A stretch of 64,000 nucleotides of DNA from Bacillota bacterium (GCA_023453025.1 JAEXUD010000008.1:124001-188000); one strand, 5' to 3'; shown: positions 15,562-24,854, counted from the stretch's first letter. Notes: generated from the sequence alone by a model not told the origin. A program made the numbers and translations.

Positions 15562-16950
15562 TTATTTAGGTATATGTATTGCTTCACCGTATACTGCATG
15601 GGCAGCTTCCTGTAGAGATTCGCCTACTGTGGGATGCGCATGAATTGTTGTTGCTATTTCGTCTATGGTGGATTCCAGCCTTAATGCAAGTGCACCTTCT
15701 GCTATGAGTTCCGTAGCACCCGGACCTGCCATATGCAGACCTAAGACCTCACCTGTTGCCGCATCTGTCACGTATTTTACCAGGCCCTGAGTTTCTCCTT
15801 CTATCATTGCTTTTCCGTTTATGTACATAGGAAACATACCGACCTTTACTTCATAGCCTTTTTCTCTTGCCTGTGCTTCGGTAAGTCCCACACCTGCCAG
15901 CTCCGGCTTGGTGTATACACAGTATGGAGTGGTTTTGAAATCAATTTTTGATTTCTTGCTCATTATTGATTCAACTGCCGTTATTCCTTCTGCTGATGCT
16001 ACATGAGCAAGCATTACCCCTGCAATACAATCCCCTATCGCGTATATGTTAGGAATATTTGTCTGCATATTTCTGTTTACTGTAACTGCTCCTCTATTTG
16101 TTTCTACTCCGACCTTCTCCAGTGACAAGCTCTCTGTGACAGGTTTTCTGCCGATTGCCAGCAGAACCTTTTCCGCAGAAAAAGATTGCTCTCCTGCAGC
16201 TGATGACGTATTGACCTGCAGCCCTTCCGGTGATTCTGATATGGATACCACCCTTGTATTGACATGCATATCTATGCCGCTTCTGACAAACTTATCCCTG
16301 AGAACCCGTACTATATCCCGGTCCATATTTGCCACTATATCCGGAAGCATTTCTATTATTGTAACCTTGCAGCCCAGCGCACTGTAAACCTCGGCTATTT
16401 CCGTCCCTATTACCCCGCCTCCGATAATTACCATTGACCTTGGAATTTCAGGAAGTGACAAAACTTCATCGCTTGTAATCACTCCAGGCAGATTTACTCC
16501 GGGAAGCGGTACAATTGCAGGCTTTGAGCCTGTTGCAATTACGGCATAATCAAAATCAATAATACTTACCGTGCCGTCTGAAGCTTTAACGTTTAATTGA
16601 TTCTTATTTTTAAAGCTTCCTTCACCAACAATCTTTTTAATTTTATTGCTGCTTAATAACCTGTCAACTCCCCCCACAAGCATCCTGATTATTTTATTTT
16701 TTCTTTTTTGAAGCTGGCTCCAGTCAAGCTCCACACCTGACACCTTTATTCCCATCTCGCTGAAATCTTTAGCTATAGTCTCATATTGATTTGATGTATG
16801 AAGCAGCACTTTTGTGGGTATACATCCTCTGTTCAGGCAGGTGCCTCCAAGATTTTCTTTTTCTATGAGTGTAACATCAGCACCCAGCTGTGCTGCTCTT
16901 ATGGCCGCAACATATCCGCCGGGTCCTCCGCCTATGATTGCTATTTTCAT
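15562..16950 (-). CDS. acoL: Dihydrolipoyl dehydrogenase (E3 of acetoin dehydrogenase)
   Basis: A 462-residue flavoprotein disulphide reductase. The FAD motif GGGPGGYVAA lies at residues 7-16. The redox cysteines C38 and C43 are in GGTCLNRGCIPTK. The NAD motif is GGGVIGTEIAEVYSALG, the second FAD motif is AIGDCIAGVMLAHVAS, and the C-terminal HAHPTVGE carries the catalytic His-Glu pair. It re-oxidises dihydrolipoamide of the E2 protein encoded 13 bases upstream. As last gene of acoA-B-X-C-L it is dedicated to the acetoin complex. No lipoyl domain is fused at the N-terminus, unlike some clostridial E3 proteins. Confidence 0.93.
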   Translation of the reverse strand: MKIAIIGGGPGGYVAAIRAAQLGADVTLIEKENLGGTCLNRGCIPTKVLLHTSNQYETIAKDFSEMGIKVSGVELDWSQLQKRKNKIIRMLVGGVDRLLSSNKIKKIVGEGSFKNKNQLNVKASDGTVSIIDFDYAVIATGSKPAIVPLPGVNLPGVITSDEVLSLPEIPRSMVIIGGGVIGTEIAEVYSALGCKVTIIEMLPDIVANMDRDIVRVLRDKFVRSGIDMHVNTRVVSISESPEGLQVNTSSAAGEQSFSAEKVLLAIGRKPVTESLSLEKVGVETNRGAVTVNRNMQTNIPNIYAIGDCIAGVMLAHVASAEGITAVESIMSKKSKIDFKTTPYCVYTKPELAGVGLTEAQAREKGYEVKVGMFPMYINGKAMIEGETQGLVKYVTDAATGEVLGLHMAGPGATELIAEGALALRLESTIDEIATTIHAHPTVGESLQEAAHAVYGEAIHIPK

Positions 16951-16963
16951 TTACATGCCTCCC

Positions 16964-18238
16964 TTACATCAGCAAAAGTCCCGGCTTCTCAATATGCGCC
17001 TTGAGCTCAGCCAGAAATTGTGCTGCGACTGCACCGTCAACTACTCTATGGTCGGCAGTCAGGCTTAAATTCATCATAGGTATCATTCTTATTTCACCAT
17101 CTATCATCTTAGGCTCTTCATTTATTGCATTTACACCGAGTATGGCAACCTCCGGCTGATTAATTATGGGTGAAAAGGAATCAATTCCATACATTCCTAT
17201 ATTTGTTATGGTAAATGTTCCGCCTCGCAGCTCGTCCGGAGTTAATGCGTTTGCTTTGGCTCTTTGTGCCATGTCTTTTATTTCTTCGGAAATATCCTTC
17301 AAGCCTTTTACATTGGCATATTTTACAACAGGTACCAGTAGTCCTTCAGGGAGAGCTACCGCAACTCCCATGTTAACAAAATTTCTTGTAACAATATCAT
17401 TACCGTCTAATGAGCTGTTCAGCAGCGGGAATTCCAATAAAACCCTTGAAGTGACTTTTACTAATATATCAGTATAGGAAATTTTCATGATATCCTTCAA
17501 GTCATCCTTTATACGTTTCATGGAAGTTGTATCAACCTTTATGTTAAAGGTTACCGTCGGAGATATTTGCACGCTTTCTGTCATTCTCTTTGCAATAACC
17601 TTTCTCATAGTTGTCATCGGAATTCTTGTTTCTTGAGGGCTTGCATACTTGGTCAGGTTTTCATCTAATTTGAATTTTATCACATCAGCCTTCATTATGC
17701 GGCTGTCTTTTTCAATTTTGCTTAAATCAACTTCTATTTCTTCCGCTACCTTTTCTGCTGTTGGTGTAACCTTTTTCTTATGCTGTTGCGCAAAATTTTT
17801 TATATCCTCTTCTGTTATTGCCCCGCCGGCGCCTGTTCCTTTTACAGAGCTGTAATCAATGTTTAATTCCAGAGCAGCTTTTTTAGCCTTTGGAGATATT
17901 TTTACTCTTCCTTCATTTTTTCCCCCATTGTTTTGCAGCTTTTTTACATCTTCTACGGCTGTACTTGCTCCTGTTTTGTTTAACAGCTCTGTAATATCTT
18001 CACCTGCCGCACCTATAATTCCAACAGGTTCAAGAACCTTTACAGTTCCTTCTTTTACTATTATTTTTCTCAACACCCCTGATGTGGTTGATTCATAATC
18101 ATTAGTCAGCTTATCTGTTTCTACTTCAAAGAGAGCATCTCCTTTATTAATTGTATCTCCTTCTGATTTTTTCCATTTTACTAAGACGCCTTCCGTCATA
18201 GTTAATCCCATTTTGGGCATTACTATAAATTCTGCCAT
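16964..18238 (-). CDS. acoC: Dihydrolipoamide acetyltransferase (E2 of acetoin dehydrogenase)
   Basis: A 424-residue E2 protein. It has an N-terminal lipoyl domain with the lipoylated K43 in VETDKLTNDYES, and a peripheral-subunit-binding domain (about 112-150, KISPKAKKAALELNID ... GAITEEDI). A second degenerate stretch of similar type covers about 168-198. The catalytic domain (about 205-424) ends in ADHRVVDGA with the active-site H397 and D401. It transfers the acetyl group from E1 to CoA, giving acetyl-CoA from acetoin, with acetaldehyde released at E1. It lies between acoX and acoL with short spacers. Confidence 0.92.
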   Translation of the reverse strand: MAEFIVMPKMGLTMTEGVLVKWKKSEGDTINKGDALFEVETDKLTNDYESTTSGVLRKIIVKEGTVKVLEPVGIIGAAGEDITELLNKTGASTAVEDVKKLQNNGGKNEGRVKISPKAKKAALELNIDYSSVKGTGAGGAITEEDIKNFAQQHKKKVTPTAEKVAEEIEVDLSKIEKDSRIMKADVIKFKLDENLTKYASPQETRIPMTTMRKVIAKRMTESVQISPTVTFNIKVDTTSMKRIKDDLKDIMKISYTDILVKVTSRVLLEFPLLNSSLDGNDIVTRNFVNMGVAVALPEGLLVPVVKYANVKGLKDISEEIKDMAQRAKANALTPDELRGGTFTITNIGMYGIDSFSPIINQPEVAILGVNAINEEPKMIDGEIRMIPMMNLSLTADHRVVDGAVAAQFLAELKAHIEKPGLLLM

Positions 18239-18262
18239 ACTGTACCTCCAAAATAATTTATG

Positions 18263-19258
18263 CTATTCCTGGAAAAATCCATTTAGCTGTGCAATCTCCA
18301 GCGATTTCACAACATCTACATGATATGGACCGTTTCTTGTTATCTTAAAAATATATTTCTGGTTATCGAAAAACTCTATTTCTCTTTCTCCGTCAAGAGC
18401 GATTGTTCCTTTTGATTTCGTTACATATTCATATTCTTTATCCAGTTCCATTATCAAGGGCTCGTCTGTTAAAACAGGGTTAACAACACCTGCTGCTACA
18501 GAAGCTTTTGTTTTTCTTCCGTTTGCATTCAGATTAATGCTTGCTCCAAAGTTGTCCTGTGGAGTTATGATTTTTTTACACCCAAGGATGGAGGAAAAGC
18601 CGATCGATGCCGGATGGCTTCTTGTAACGAATATTTTCTCGATTTTACCCATATCCCAAATTGCTTTTGAGCCGACAAATACATCTTTTGAAATAACTGC
18701 ATCAACTAAGGCAATATCTCTCAATGCATTATCCTTATATATTTCAATTCTCTTATCTCTTGATATAAATAAACTGCGTTCAAATCTTTTTGATGCTGCA
18801 ACAGCCGCAGCAATTCCTGCTATGGTACCTTCCATCATTACCGGATATACATTGTTTGTACCTGTTGAAATAGTTATGAGAGGCACTTCATTAACAGCTT
18901 TGGCCACTGCTCTGTTTGTTCCGTCTCCTCCGAGAGTGACAATACATCCCACACCGATGCTCTCAAAATATTCGGCAGCATTTACCGTGTCCTCCATACT
19001 ATCAAAGAGTATCATATCTATTACAATTATTTCGCACCTGAGCTCATTACATGAATTAAGGTTATCCATAACCCTATATCCCATGTTATATGAGTCAGGC
19101 ATCATATAGACTCTTTCCACTCCGAGGGCCTGGGCTCCCAGCACTATTCTTTCAACAATATTTGTTTTTTCATTGTTGTCTATTACCGTAGCATGAGATA
19201 CAAGTCTTCTTATGTCCTTTCCGGAAGCAGGATTTGCTATAATTCCAATAGAAGTCAT
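18263..19258 (-). CDS. acoX: AcoX, NAD-kinase-like protein of the acetoin operon
   Basis: A 331-residue protein related to ATP-NAD kinases. It has an N-terminal IIANPASGKDIRRLV, the kinase-type GGDGTNRAVAK and STGTNNVYP motifs, and a C-terminal region with KGTIALDGEREIEF. AcoX is a regular member of acetoin dehydrogenase operons, and its exact role is unresolved. The start at 19258 uses the GGAGGTAATC site; an ATG four codons upstream contains that site and is unlikely. It is preceded by a hairpin in the 73-base gap after acoB. Confidence 0.88.
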   Translation of the reverse strand: MTSIGIIANPASGKDIRRLVSHATVIDNNEKTNIVERIVLGAQALGVERVYMMPDSYNMGYRVMDNLNSCNELRCEIIVIDMILFDSMEDTVNAAEYFESIGVGCIVTLGGDGTNRAVAKAVNEVPLITISTGTNNVYPVMMEGTIAGIAAAVAASKRFERSLFISRDKRIEIYKDNALRDIALVDAVISKDVFVGSKAIWDMGKIEKIFVTRSHPASIGFSSILGCKKIITPQDNFGASINLNANGRKTKASVAAGVVNPVLTDEPLIMELDKEYEYVTKSKGTIALDGEREIEFFDNQKYIFKITRNGPYHVDVVKSLEIAQLNGFFQE

Positions 19259-19292
19259 GATTACCTCCATTAAGTGAGATTATAAATCAGAG

Positions 19293-19326
19293 ATACACAG
19301 CAACAACATTAGTCGTTGCTGTGTAT
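19293..19326 (-). other. Stem-loop between acoB and acoX
   Basis: A perfect 12-bp stem (ATACACAGCAAC and its complement) with a 10-base loop lies just after the acoB stop. No T-run follows on the minus strand. It therefore looks like an mRNA processing or stabilising hairpin, or a weak attenuator that sets the ratio of E1 to AcoX/E2/E3, rather than a terminator. Confidence 0.6.
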
Positions 19327-19331
19327 TATTG

Positions 19332-20309
19332 TTAATCAAATAAAGATTTGACCGCCAATTCTATATCTCTTGCATCAGGTAAAATATAGCTTTCAAGACC
19401 TGTGGAAAAAGCTACAGGTGTATTTAAAGCTCCTACTCTTTTAATCGGAGCATCCAAGTCATAAAAAAATTCCTCAGCTATTGTTGCTGCAATATCTCCT
19501 GTGTAAGCTCCTCTCTTGCACTCCTCGCTTACCAATACGACCTTATTAGTTTTTCCTACAGATTTCGATATTGCTTCCTTGTCTAAAGGATATAATGATC
19601 TCAGATCTATAATCTCCGCATTTATTCCTTCTTTTTCCAACGCTTCCGCAGCCGTTACAGCATCAAGAACCTGTCGACCGTATGTTATTATCGAGACGTC
19701 CGTTCCTTCTTTTGCCACTCTTGCTTTGCCAAGCGGAATTGGTTTTAATTCATCTTCATCAACATCACTTTTTACAGCGTACAGCACTTTGTTTTCTACA
19801 AATACTACAGGGTTATCATCATCAATCGCACTTAATAAAAGACCATAGGCATCTTGTGCATTTGAAGGATACACAACCTTGAGCCCGGGCACGTGAGTTA
19901 CCCATGCCTCTAATGATTGAGAGTGCTGGGCAGCCGCTCCTACACCGCCGCCTGAAGGAACACGAACTACCATGGGAAGATTTATTTTCCCTCCAAACAT
20001 GTATCGCATCTTGGCAGCCTGATTAACAAGCTGGTCCATGCCTACTGTCAGGAAATCCACAAACATTAACTCTGCTACAGGCTTTAATCCACATGCAGCC
20101 GAACCTACGGCAGCACCGACTATCACACCTTCAGAAATCGGGGTGTCTCTGACTCTGTCATCTCCGAACTCTTCCCACAAACCGGCGCTGACACCGAAGC
20201 ATCCGCCGAACTTGCCCACATCTTCACCAAACAGCAATACATCCGGATCATCCTGCATTTTTTTCCTCATGGCTTCTCTGATGCCTTCTGCATATGTCAT
20301 CTTTTTCAT
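19332..20309 (-). CDS. acoB: Acetoin dehydrogenase E1 component, beta subunit
   Basis: A 325-residue transketolase-type beta subunit. It starts KMTYAEGIREAMRKKMQDDPDVLLFGEDVG, the region that contains the TPP-contacting glutamate. VRVPSGGGVGAAAQHSQSLEAWVTHVPGLKVVYPS follows, with a C-terminal KRVGALNTPVAFSTGLE. It pairs with the alpha subunit, whose gene overlaps it by four bases, an arrangement that favours translational coupling and equal amounts. Confidence 0.92.
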   Translation of the reverse strand: MKKMTYAEGIREAMRKKMQDDPDVLLFGEDVGKFGGCFGVSAGLWEEFGDDRVRDTPISEGVIVGAAVGSAACGLKPVAELMFVDFLTVGMDQLVNQAAKMRYMFGGKINLPMVVRVPSGGGVGAAAQHSQSLEAWVTHVPGLKVVYPSNAQDAYGLLLSAIDDDNPVVFVENKVLYAVKSDVDEDELKPIPLGKARVAKEGTDVSIITYGRQVLDAVTAAEALEKEGINAEIIDLRSLYPLDKEAISKSVGKTNKVVLVSEECKRGAYTGDIAATIAEEFFYDLDAPIKRVGALNTPVAFSTGLESYILPDARDIELAVKSLFD

Positions 20310-21292
20310 CGTACTCTTCCCTCCTCTACTATATCAGAATAAACATCTTCCAAGGCTGATTCCAATGACGGAGCAGGACTGTCAGCAGCAAACTTATTTG
20401 CCTCTTCTATCATTTTGTCTACATCAGCATTTAACTCGTTTATTTCGTCCTGTGTCATAATGTTGTTTTCTGTGAAATACTTCTCTACTCTTGGAATCGG
20501 ATCCTTTTTCATCCATGCTTCCAGTTCACCGTCAGGTCTGTACACCGTCATATCCCCTTCAAAGTGACCTCTCCACCTGTATGTCTTGCATTCAATAAGT
20601 GTAGGCCCTTGTCCTTTTCTTGCCCTTTCAACAGCTTCACCAACAGCCTCGTAAACAGCAAACAAATCATTTCCGTCAACTGTGATTCCAGGAACATTGT
20701 ATGCTGATGCCCTGACTGAAATATCTGTAATAGCCTGATGCCTCTTTTGACTTACTGAAATTCCATATCCGTTGTTCTCGCATACAAATACTACAGGAAG
20801 TTTCCATATGCTTGCCAGGTTTAATCCCTCATGAAATGTACTTTGATTAGTAGATGCATCACCAAAGAAGCATACACAAACCTGGTCGGATTTTTTATAC
20901 TTTAATGCCAGTCCGGAACCCACTGCAATATTGTGCCCTGCTCCGACAATTCCATTAGCTCCCAATATTCCTTTGTCTGCATCGGCAATATGCATTGAAC
21001 CGCCCTTGCCTTTACAATAGCCGTTTGCCTTGCCAAACAGCTCTGCCATCATTAAGTTCAAATCTCCGCCTTTTGCGATTATATGTCCGTGCCCTCTGTG
21101 AGTGCTTGTAATATAATCATCAACTCTTAATGCCGCACATGCACCTGTTGCACATGCCTCCTCACCTATATAAAGGTGGACAAAGCCGGGTATTTTACCT
21201 TCTGCAAACTTATCCATTGCATTTTTTTCAAACTTACGAATCTTCAACATAGTTAAATACATGTCCTTTAATTGCTCATTAGTGATATTCAA
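20306..21292 (-). CDS. acoA: Acetoin dehydrogenase E1 component, alpha subunit (TPP-dependent)
   Basis: A 328-residue E1 alpha subunit. The TPP/Mg motif is GDASTNQSTFHEGLNLASIWKLPVVFVCENN, split here by context. The phosphorylation-loop-like YRWRGHFEGD and the early HLYIGEEACATGACAALRVDDY are typical. An in-frame ATG at 21310 exists, but GGAGGT with six-base spacing points to the TTG at 21292, giving MNITNEQLKDMYL. It is the first gene of the operon behind the sigma-54 promoter at about 21.35 kb. The complex cleaves acetoin to acetaldehyde and acetyl-CoA. Confidence 0.92.
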   Translation of the reverse strand: MNITNEQLKDMYLTMLKIRKFEKNAMDKFAEGKIPGFVHLYIGEEACATGACAALRVDDYITSTHRGHGHIIAKGGDLNLMMAELFGKANGYCKGKGGSMHIADADKGILGANGIVGAGHNIAVGSGLALKYKKSDQVCVCFFGDASTNQSTFHEGLNLASIWKLPVVFVCENNGYGISVSQKRHQAITDISVRASAYNVPGITVDGNDLFAVYEAVGEAVERARKGQGPTLIECKTYRWRGHFEGDMTVYRPDGELEAWMKKDPIPRVEKYFTENNIMTQDEINELNADVDKMIEEANKFAADSPAPSLESALEDVYSDIVEEGRVR

Positions 21293-21345
21293 AATAATAC
21301 CTCCCATCATTCTTTAATTTTTCTAATGATTTCTATTTACAATTA

Positions 21346-21363
21346 ATGCACGATGCATGCCAA
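21346..21363 (-). promoter_or_regulatory. Sigma-54 (-24/-12) promoter of the aco operon
   Basis: On the minus strand TTGGCATGCATCGTGCAT has GG at 21361-21360 and GC at 21349-21348 with the required 10-base interval. The predicted start lies near 21336, some 45 bases before the acoA start. Confidence 0.85.
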
Positions 21364-21471
21364 TTGCTGCAAATAATTCGCGAGGTAATATTTTTCATTG
21401 AAAATTCAGCAAATAAATTTGTCCCAAGGCAAATATAGCTTATGATATTTATCTGCAGCCATTAAAATAAA

Positions 21472-21519
21472 GTCTCAATCTGAGACAATATTCTCATATT
21501 GTTGGCTCATTATGAGAAT
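21472..21519. promoter_or_regulatory. Upstream activator sites of the aco promoter
   Basis: Two inverted repeats sit 110-160 bases upstream of the -24/-12 element. One is GTCTCA-ATC-TGAGAC (21472-21486). The other has arms ATTCTCATA/TATGAGAAT with a 12-base spacer (21490-21498, 21511-21519). Both share the core TCTCA/TGAGA. Spacing and symmetry fit binding sites for the AcoR-type activator encoded next door. Confidence 0.65.
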
Positions 21520-21557
21520 CTTCACCGATATAAATAATTTCGCCTATAAAACAAAAA

Positions 21558-21589
21558 ACAGTCTCATGAGTTTCTCAACCTGAGACTGT
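21558..21589 (-). terminator. Terminator of acoR whose stem repeats the activator-site motif
   Basis: Arms ACAGTCTCA/TGAGACTGT enclose a 14-base loop and are followed on the minus strand by TTTTTTGTTTT. The arms contain GTCTCA and TGAGAC, the same half-sites as the palindrome at 21472-21486. Confidence 0.7.
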
Positions 21590-21615
21590 CTGTTTGTCTT
21601 GCTTTTACTGTTAAA

Positions 21616-23556
21616 TCAGGCCATTCTTCCCATGCTGCCGGTATCTATGGAATAAGCCTTGATTTTTCTGTATATCGTAGCCTTGCTTATATTTAAATCC
21701 TTTGCGGCCTTTAGTGCATTGCCGTTATTGGAGTAAAGAGCTTGTTCAATGCTTTCTCTTTCTATATCCTGCATTGTGATGCCTGATGTATCATTTTTAT
21801 TTGGTTTATTTTCAATACGCGGTGCATCCTGATTAAACTGGACACTATTTATTACATCCTTGTCTGACATGTAATAAGCTCTTTGTATAACATTTTTTAA
21901 TTCTCGTACATTTCCGGTCCACTCTTCCTGCTTCAGGAGCTTTTCGAATTCTAAGCTGAACTTTTTATTTAAACCGTCATTTTCTTCGTTAAGAGCCTTT
22001 AAAAAATACCTGGCAAGCTCGATAATATCGTCTCCCCTGTTGCATAGCGGAGGTATTCTTAAATTTATGACATTCAATCTGAAATAAAGGTCCTGCCTGA
22101 ACGATTTTTTGCTGATTTCATAAAATAAATTCCTGTTTGTAGCTGATATGACCCTTACATCCAAATCTCTCTCATATGTTCCTCCTATCCTTATAACCTT
22201 GCTGTTATCTAAAACCCTCAACAGCTTTGGCTGAATTTCAAGAGGTATTTCTCCTATTTCATCAAGGAATATCGTTCCGCCATTTGCCAATTCAAATTTC
22301 CCGGGTCTTCCTCCTTTTACGGCACCCGTAAAGGAGCCGGACTCATATCCGAACAGCTCGCTTTCTACAAGCTCCTTTGGTATTGCCGCACAGTTTATCG
22401 CAATAAACGGGCCGTTTCTTCTGTTGCTTTCATTATGAATTGACTGTGCATACAGTTCTTTTCCGGTACCGCTTTCTCCTTCTATTAATACAGAGCAGTT
22501 TGTTCTGGAGATTTTCTTGGCAGTAGCAATCAGCTCCTTCATCCTTTCATCTTTTGTAATTATATTATTAAATGTGTATTTGGCATTGAACCCTGCCAGT
22601 TTGCTGACTTCATTCCTTACGTGCTTAGCTTCTCTCATAAACATAACTGCGCCTGTAACCTCGTTCCCATGTATGAGAGGAGAGATATTTAATGAACACT
22701 CTATCTTATTTTTTCCTACGAATAGGGTTATGTCGGAAAAATGCAGTTTTTTCTTATTGACAAAAATATCTTTCTCTATATCCATATCTTGAAAAACTTT
22801 ACCTAAGTCAATTTTGAAAATTTCAGCATCCTTCATTTTAAATATGTCCGGAATTTTGTTATTAAACTTTATAACCTTTAAGCTGCTGTCAATTGTCATT
22901 ATACCATCTATTATAGAATCAAAGGTAGTATCAATAAGCTCGTAGGATTCAGAAATCACAAGCTGTTTTTCAATACAATTGGCACTTGAGGCGGCAATAC
23001 CATATGTATGGGCCTGGACATCTTCAGCTCGTCCGGAAATATCAAAGCATCCTATAATTTCACCCTTGCTGTTGTGAATAGGAGCTGCTGAGCATGTCCA
23101 TTGATGATGATGTTCGCAAAAATGCTCTGCCCCTACTACCTGAATCGGTTTGTTTATAGCTAAACATGTACCTATTGCATTGCTTCCGACGCTCTTTTCA
23201 TCCCATAGTGAACCTTTTACAAAGTTCAAATCATCATGGATATTTTTTATATCCTTGTTGATTATAAGGTCTATAATTATTCCCTTTTCATCTGTTAAAA
23301 CAACACTGTAATTGGTTTCCTTCACTACCTCGAATACGTTTTCCATTATGGGTCTTGCCAGATTAATCAGTTCTCTGTTCTTCGCTATACTTTCCTCAAG
23401 CTCATCATTTGATACTCTTGTGCCTTTTCCCAGTCTGTAATCAACATTAATTTTTTCACATCTATGCCAAGATTTCATTATTTCAGGCCTGATATCTTCA
23501 GAAACAATTCCTTCATGCATATATTTATTCCATCTCTCTTTTATTACCTTAAGCAC
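21616..23556 (-). CDS. acoR: AcoR-type sigma-54-dependent activator (GAF, PAS, AAA+, Fis HTH)
   Basis: A 646-residue activator. It has an N-terminal GAF-type sensory region (about 60-190, containing KGSLWDEKSVGSNAIGT and the Cys/His-rich EHFCEHHHQWTC), a PAS domain (about 205-310), and an AAA+ domain with Walker A EGESGTGKE at 359-367. The sigma-54 contact loop is GSFTGA (407-412), and the Fis-type HTH reads NALKAAKDLNISKATIYRKIKAY at the end. The layout is that of AcoR proteins that sense acetoin. It is followed by a terminator and then the aco promoter region in the same orientation. The start is a GTG behind a GGGGGTG stretch. Confidence 0.9.
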   Translation of the reverse strand: MLKVIKERWNKYMHEGIVSEDIRPEIMKSWHRCEKINVDYRLGKGTRVSNDELEESIAKNRELINLARPIMENVFEVVKETNYSVVLTDEKGIIIDLIINKDIKNIHDDLNFVKGSLWDEKSVGSNAIGTCLAINKPIQVVGAEHFCEHHHQWTCSAAPIHNSKGEIIGCFDISGRAEDVQAHTYGIAASSANCIEKQLVISESYELIDTTFDSIIDGIMTIDSSLKVIKFNNKIPDIFKMKDAEIFKIDLGKVFQDMDIEKDIFVNKKKLHFSDITLFVGKNKIECSLNISPLIHGNEVTGAVMFMREAKHVRNEVSKLAGFNAKYTFNNIITKDERMKELIATAKKISRTNCSVLIEGESGTGKELYAQSIHNESNRRNGPFIAINCAAIPKELVESELFGYESGSFTGAVKGGRPGKFELANGGTIFLDEIGEIPLEIQPKLLRVLDNSKVIRIGGTYERDLDVRVISATNRNLFYEISKKSFRQDLYFRLNVINLRIPPLCNRGDDIIELARYFLKALNEENDGLNKKFSLEFEKLLKQEEWTGNVRELKNVIQRAYYMSDKDVINSVQFNQDAPRIENKPNKNDTSGITMQDIERESIEQALYSNNGNALKAAKDLNISKATIYRKIKAYSIDTGSMGRMA

Positions 23557-23647
23557 AACAACACCCCCTAATATAATAAATCATTGAACAAAATATCCTT
23601 ATCATAAAATAATATTCATGTTAATATGTTTTTTATGTCCATTATTA

Positions 23648-23974
23648 TTAAAAGTGCTCTCCGTTTTCATAATATTTATTTTTTTCAAGTGAATGAAATA
23701 TTATGTCTACGCTTTTGTATCCAATTGAATTTATGTGCCTCGTTATAATCCCCGCTGCCTTGTCCTGTACCTCCTGTCCTCTGTCGAACCAGAAAACATC
23801 AATCATTTGCGGTCCTCCCACAAATTTTCCGTCCATAATAAATTTTGATTGTGTAACTTCAATGCTGAAATAATCTCTCGGGCATTGAATCAACTCCTGC
23901 AGTTCATCTATTAATACTTTGCTTATTGATAAAGCTTTTTTTGCATCTATTGATTTCAATTTTAAAGCCGGCAT
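23648..23974 (-). CDS. DUF1904 protein (tautomerase-like fold)
   Basis: A 108-residue protein starting MPALKLKSIDAKK at ATG 23974, with GGAGAAG upstream. An earlier in-frame ATG at 24016 lacks a ribosome site. It matches the DUF1904 type: a CPRDYFSIEV stretch and the highly conserved WFDRGQEVQDKAA and EKNKYYENGEHF tail. The Met-Pro start recalls the catalytic Pro1 of tautomerase/MIF folds. This is only suggestive, as no activity is established for the family. Confidence 0.75.
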   Translation of the reverse strand: MPALKLKSIDAKKALSISKVLIDELQELIQCPRDYFSIEVTQSKFIMDGKFVGGPQMIDVFWFDRGQEVQDKAAGIITRHINSIGYKSVDIIFHSLEKNKYYENGEHF

Positions 23975-24075
23975 ATAACTTCTCCTTTTATTCAAAATTT
24001 TATTATATATTATCACACTGCCTGATGCTTAATCAACGAGTATTTAATCTTAATGCTATATAAGAGAGCGGACTT

Positions 24076-24465
24076 TCATTTTGTAACGGTAATGAAGGTT
24101 CTGTCGTTTGGGTCATTTCTTACGAATTTCAGCCTTTCTAATTCGTCCGTATTTATTTTGTTTCTATTTCCATTTTCGAAATCTTTATATAGCTCTTTTG
24201 CACTCTCGTAAGAATCAACAAAAAAGAATTCACTCCAGCTTCGGTTCTCATATATGTAGTCGGAAGCATCAAAGCACGGAAAATCCTCACAATATTCCAC
24301 AACATACCCTACAATATTAAACAATCCTTCTTTTTGAACATAAACAGAAGAACATTTCCCTGATTTCTTTAACTTTATGCTCTTAGTAAAAACGGACAAG
24401 TCACGATATACTTTTCCGCCTATTTTAAATTCAACATTGTTCTGACTATAAAATTTTGTTTCCAT
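24076..24465 (-). CDS. Hypothetical protein, 129 residues
   Basis: No family was recognised. The protein is soluble, rich in aromatic residues and charged (VGYVVEYCEDFPCFDASDYIYENRSWSEFFFVDSYESAKELY), with no signal peptide or membrane segment. A possible RBS GGGGG lies before the ATG. Codon use resembles neighbours and the ORF is clean, so it is probably real. It follows the DUF1904 gene on the same strand but is separated by about 100 bases. Confidence 0.55.
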   Translation of the reverse strand: METKFYSQNNVEFKIGGKVYRDLSVFTKSIKLKKSGKCSSVYVQKEGLFNIVGYVVEYCEDFPCFDASDYIYENRSWSEFFFVDSYESAKELYKDFENGNRNKINTDELERLKFVRNDPNDRTFITVTK

Positions 24466-24621
24466 AAATCCCCCGCATAATTGAGTATATTCAGTTAAAT
24501 TTATTATTTACTATATTGTAGTTTTTTTTGTAATAACTGTCAATTAATTAAATTATTATTAATCGTCTTAAGAATAAATCAATTAGTCATAGGGAAATAT
24601 ATAAAAAAGGAGGGTTCTTTT

Positions 24622-24831
24622 ATGAGCAAGGGAAATGGAAGATTTAGAAAAAACAGCATGGGCAATGGAATGGACAAGTTTCATGGAGCAGCTAATGGCA
24701 TAAAATCAAGCAACAAATCCCAGGATGAATTGGATTTCATTTCAATGCAGGATGTCCCCGATTCAGATATCGTATCCGGAAACATCAACCGGAGCAATAA
24801 AGGTAAAGGCTTTAAAAGCAAGCTGAAATAA
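24622..24831 (+). CDS. Small hydrophilic protein, 69 residues
   Basis: A 69-residue basic/polar protein rich in Gly, Asn, Ser and Lys (MSKGNGRFRKNSMGNGMDKF, later SNKGKGFKSKLK). It has no hydrophobic core and is likely disordered. A strong AAGGAGGGTTC ribosome binding site with good spacing and a terminator right behind it show that it is a genuine gene. The composition recalls small spore-associated or nucleic-acid-binding proteins, but no family is recognised. Confidence 0.65.
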   Translation: MSKGNGRFRKNSMGNGMDKFHGAANGIKSSNKSQDELDFISMQDVPDSDIVSGNINRSNKGKGFKSKLK

Positions 24832-24834
24832 TTT

Positions 24835-24854
24835 TAGGAGGCAAAAGCCTCCTA
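24835..24854. terminator. Bidirectional terminator
   Basis: TAGGAGGC-AAAA-GCCTCCTA forms an 8-bp stem between two convergent genes, with AT-rich flanks on both sides. Confidence 0.75.
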
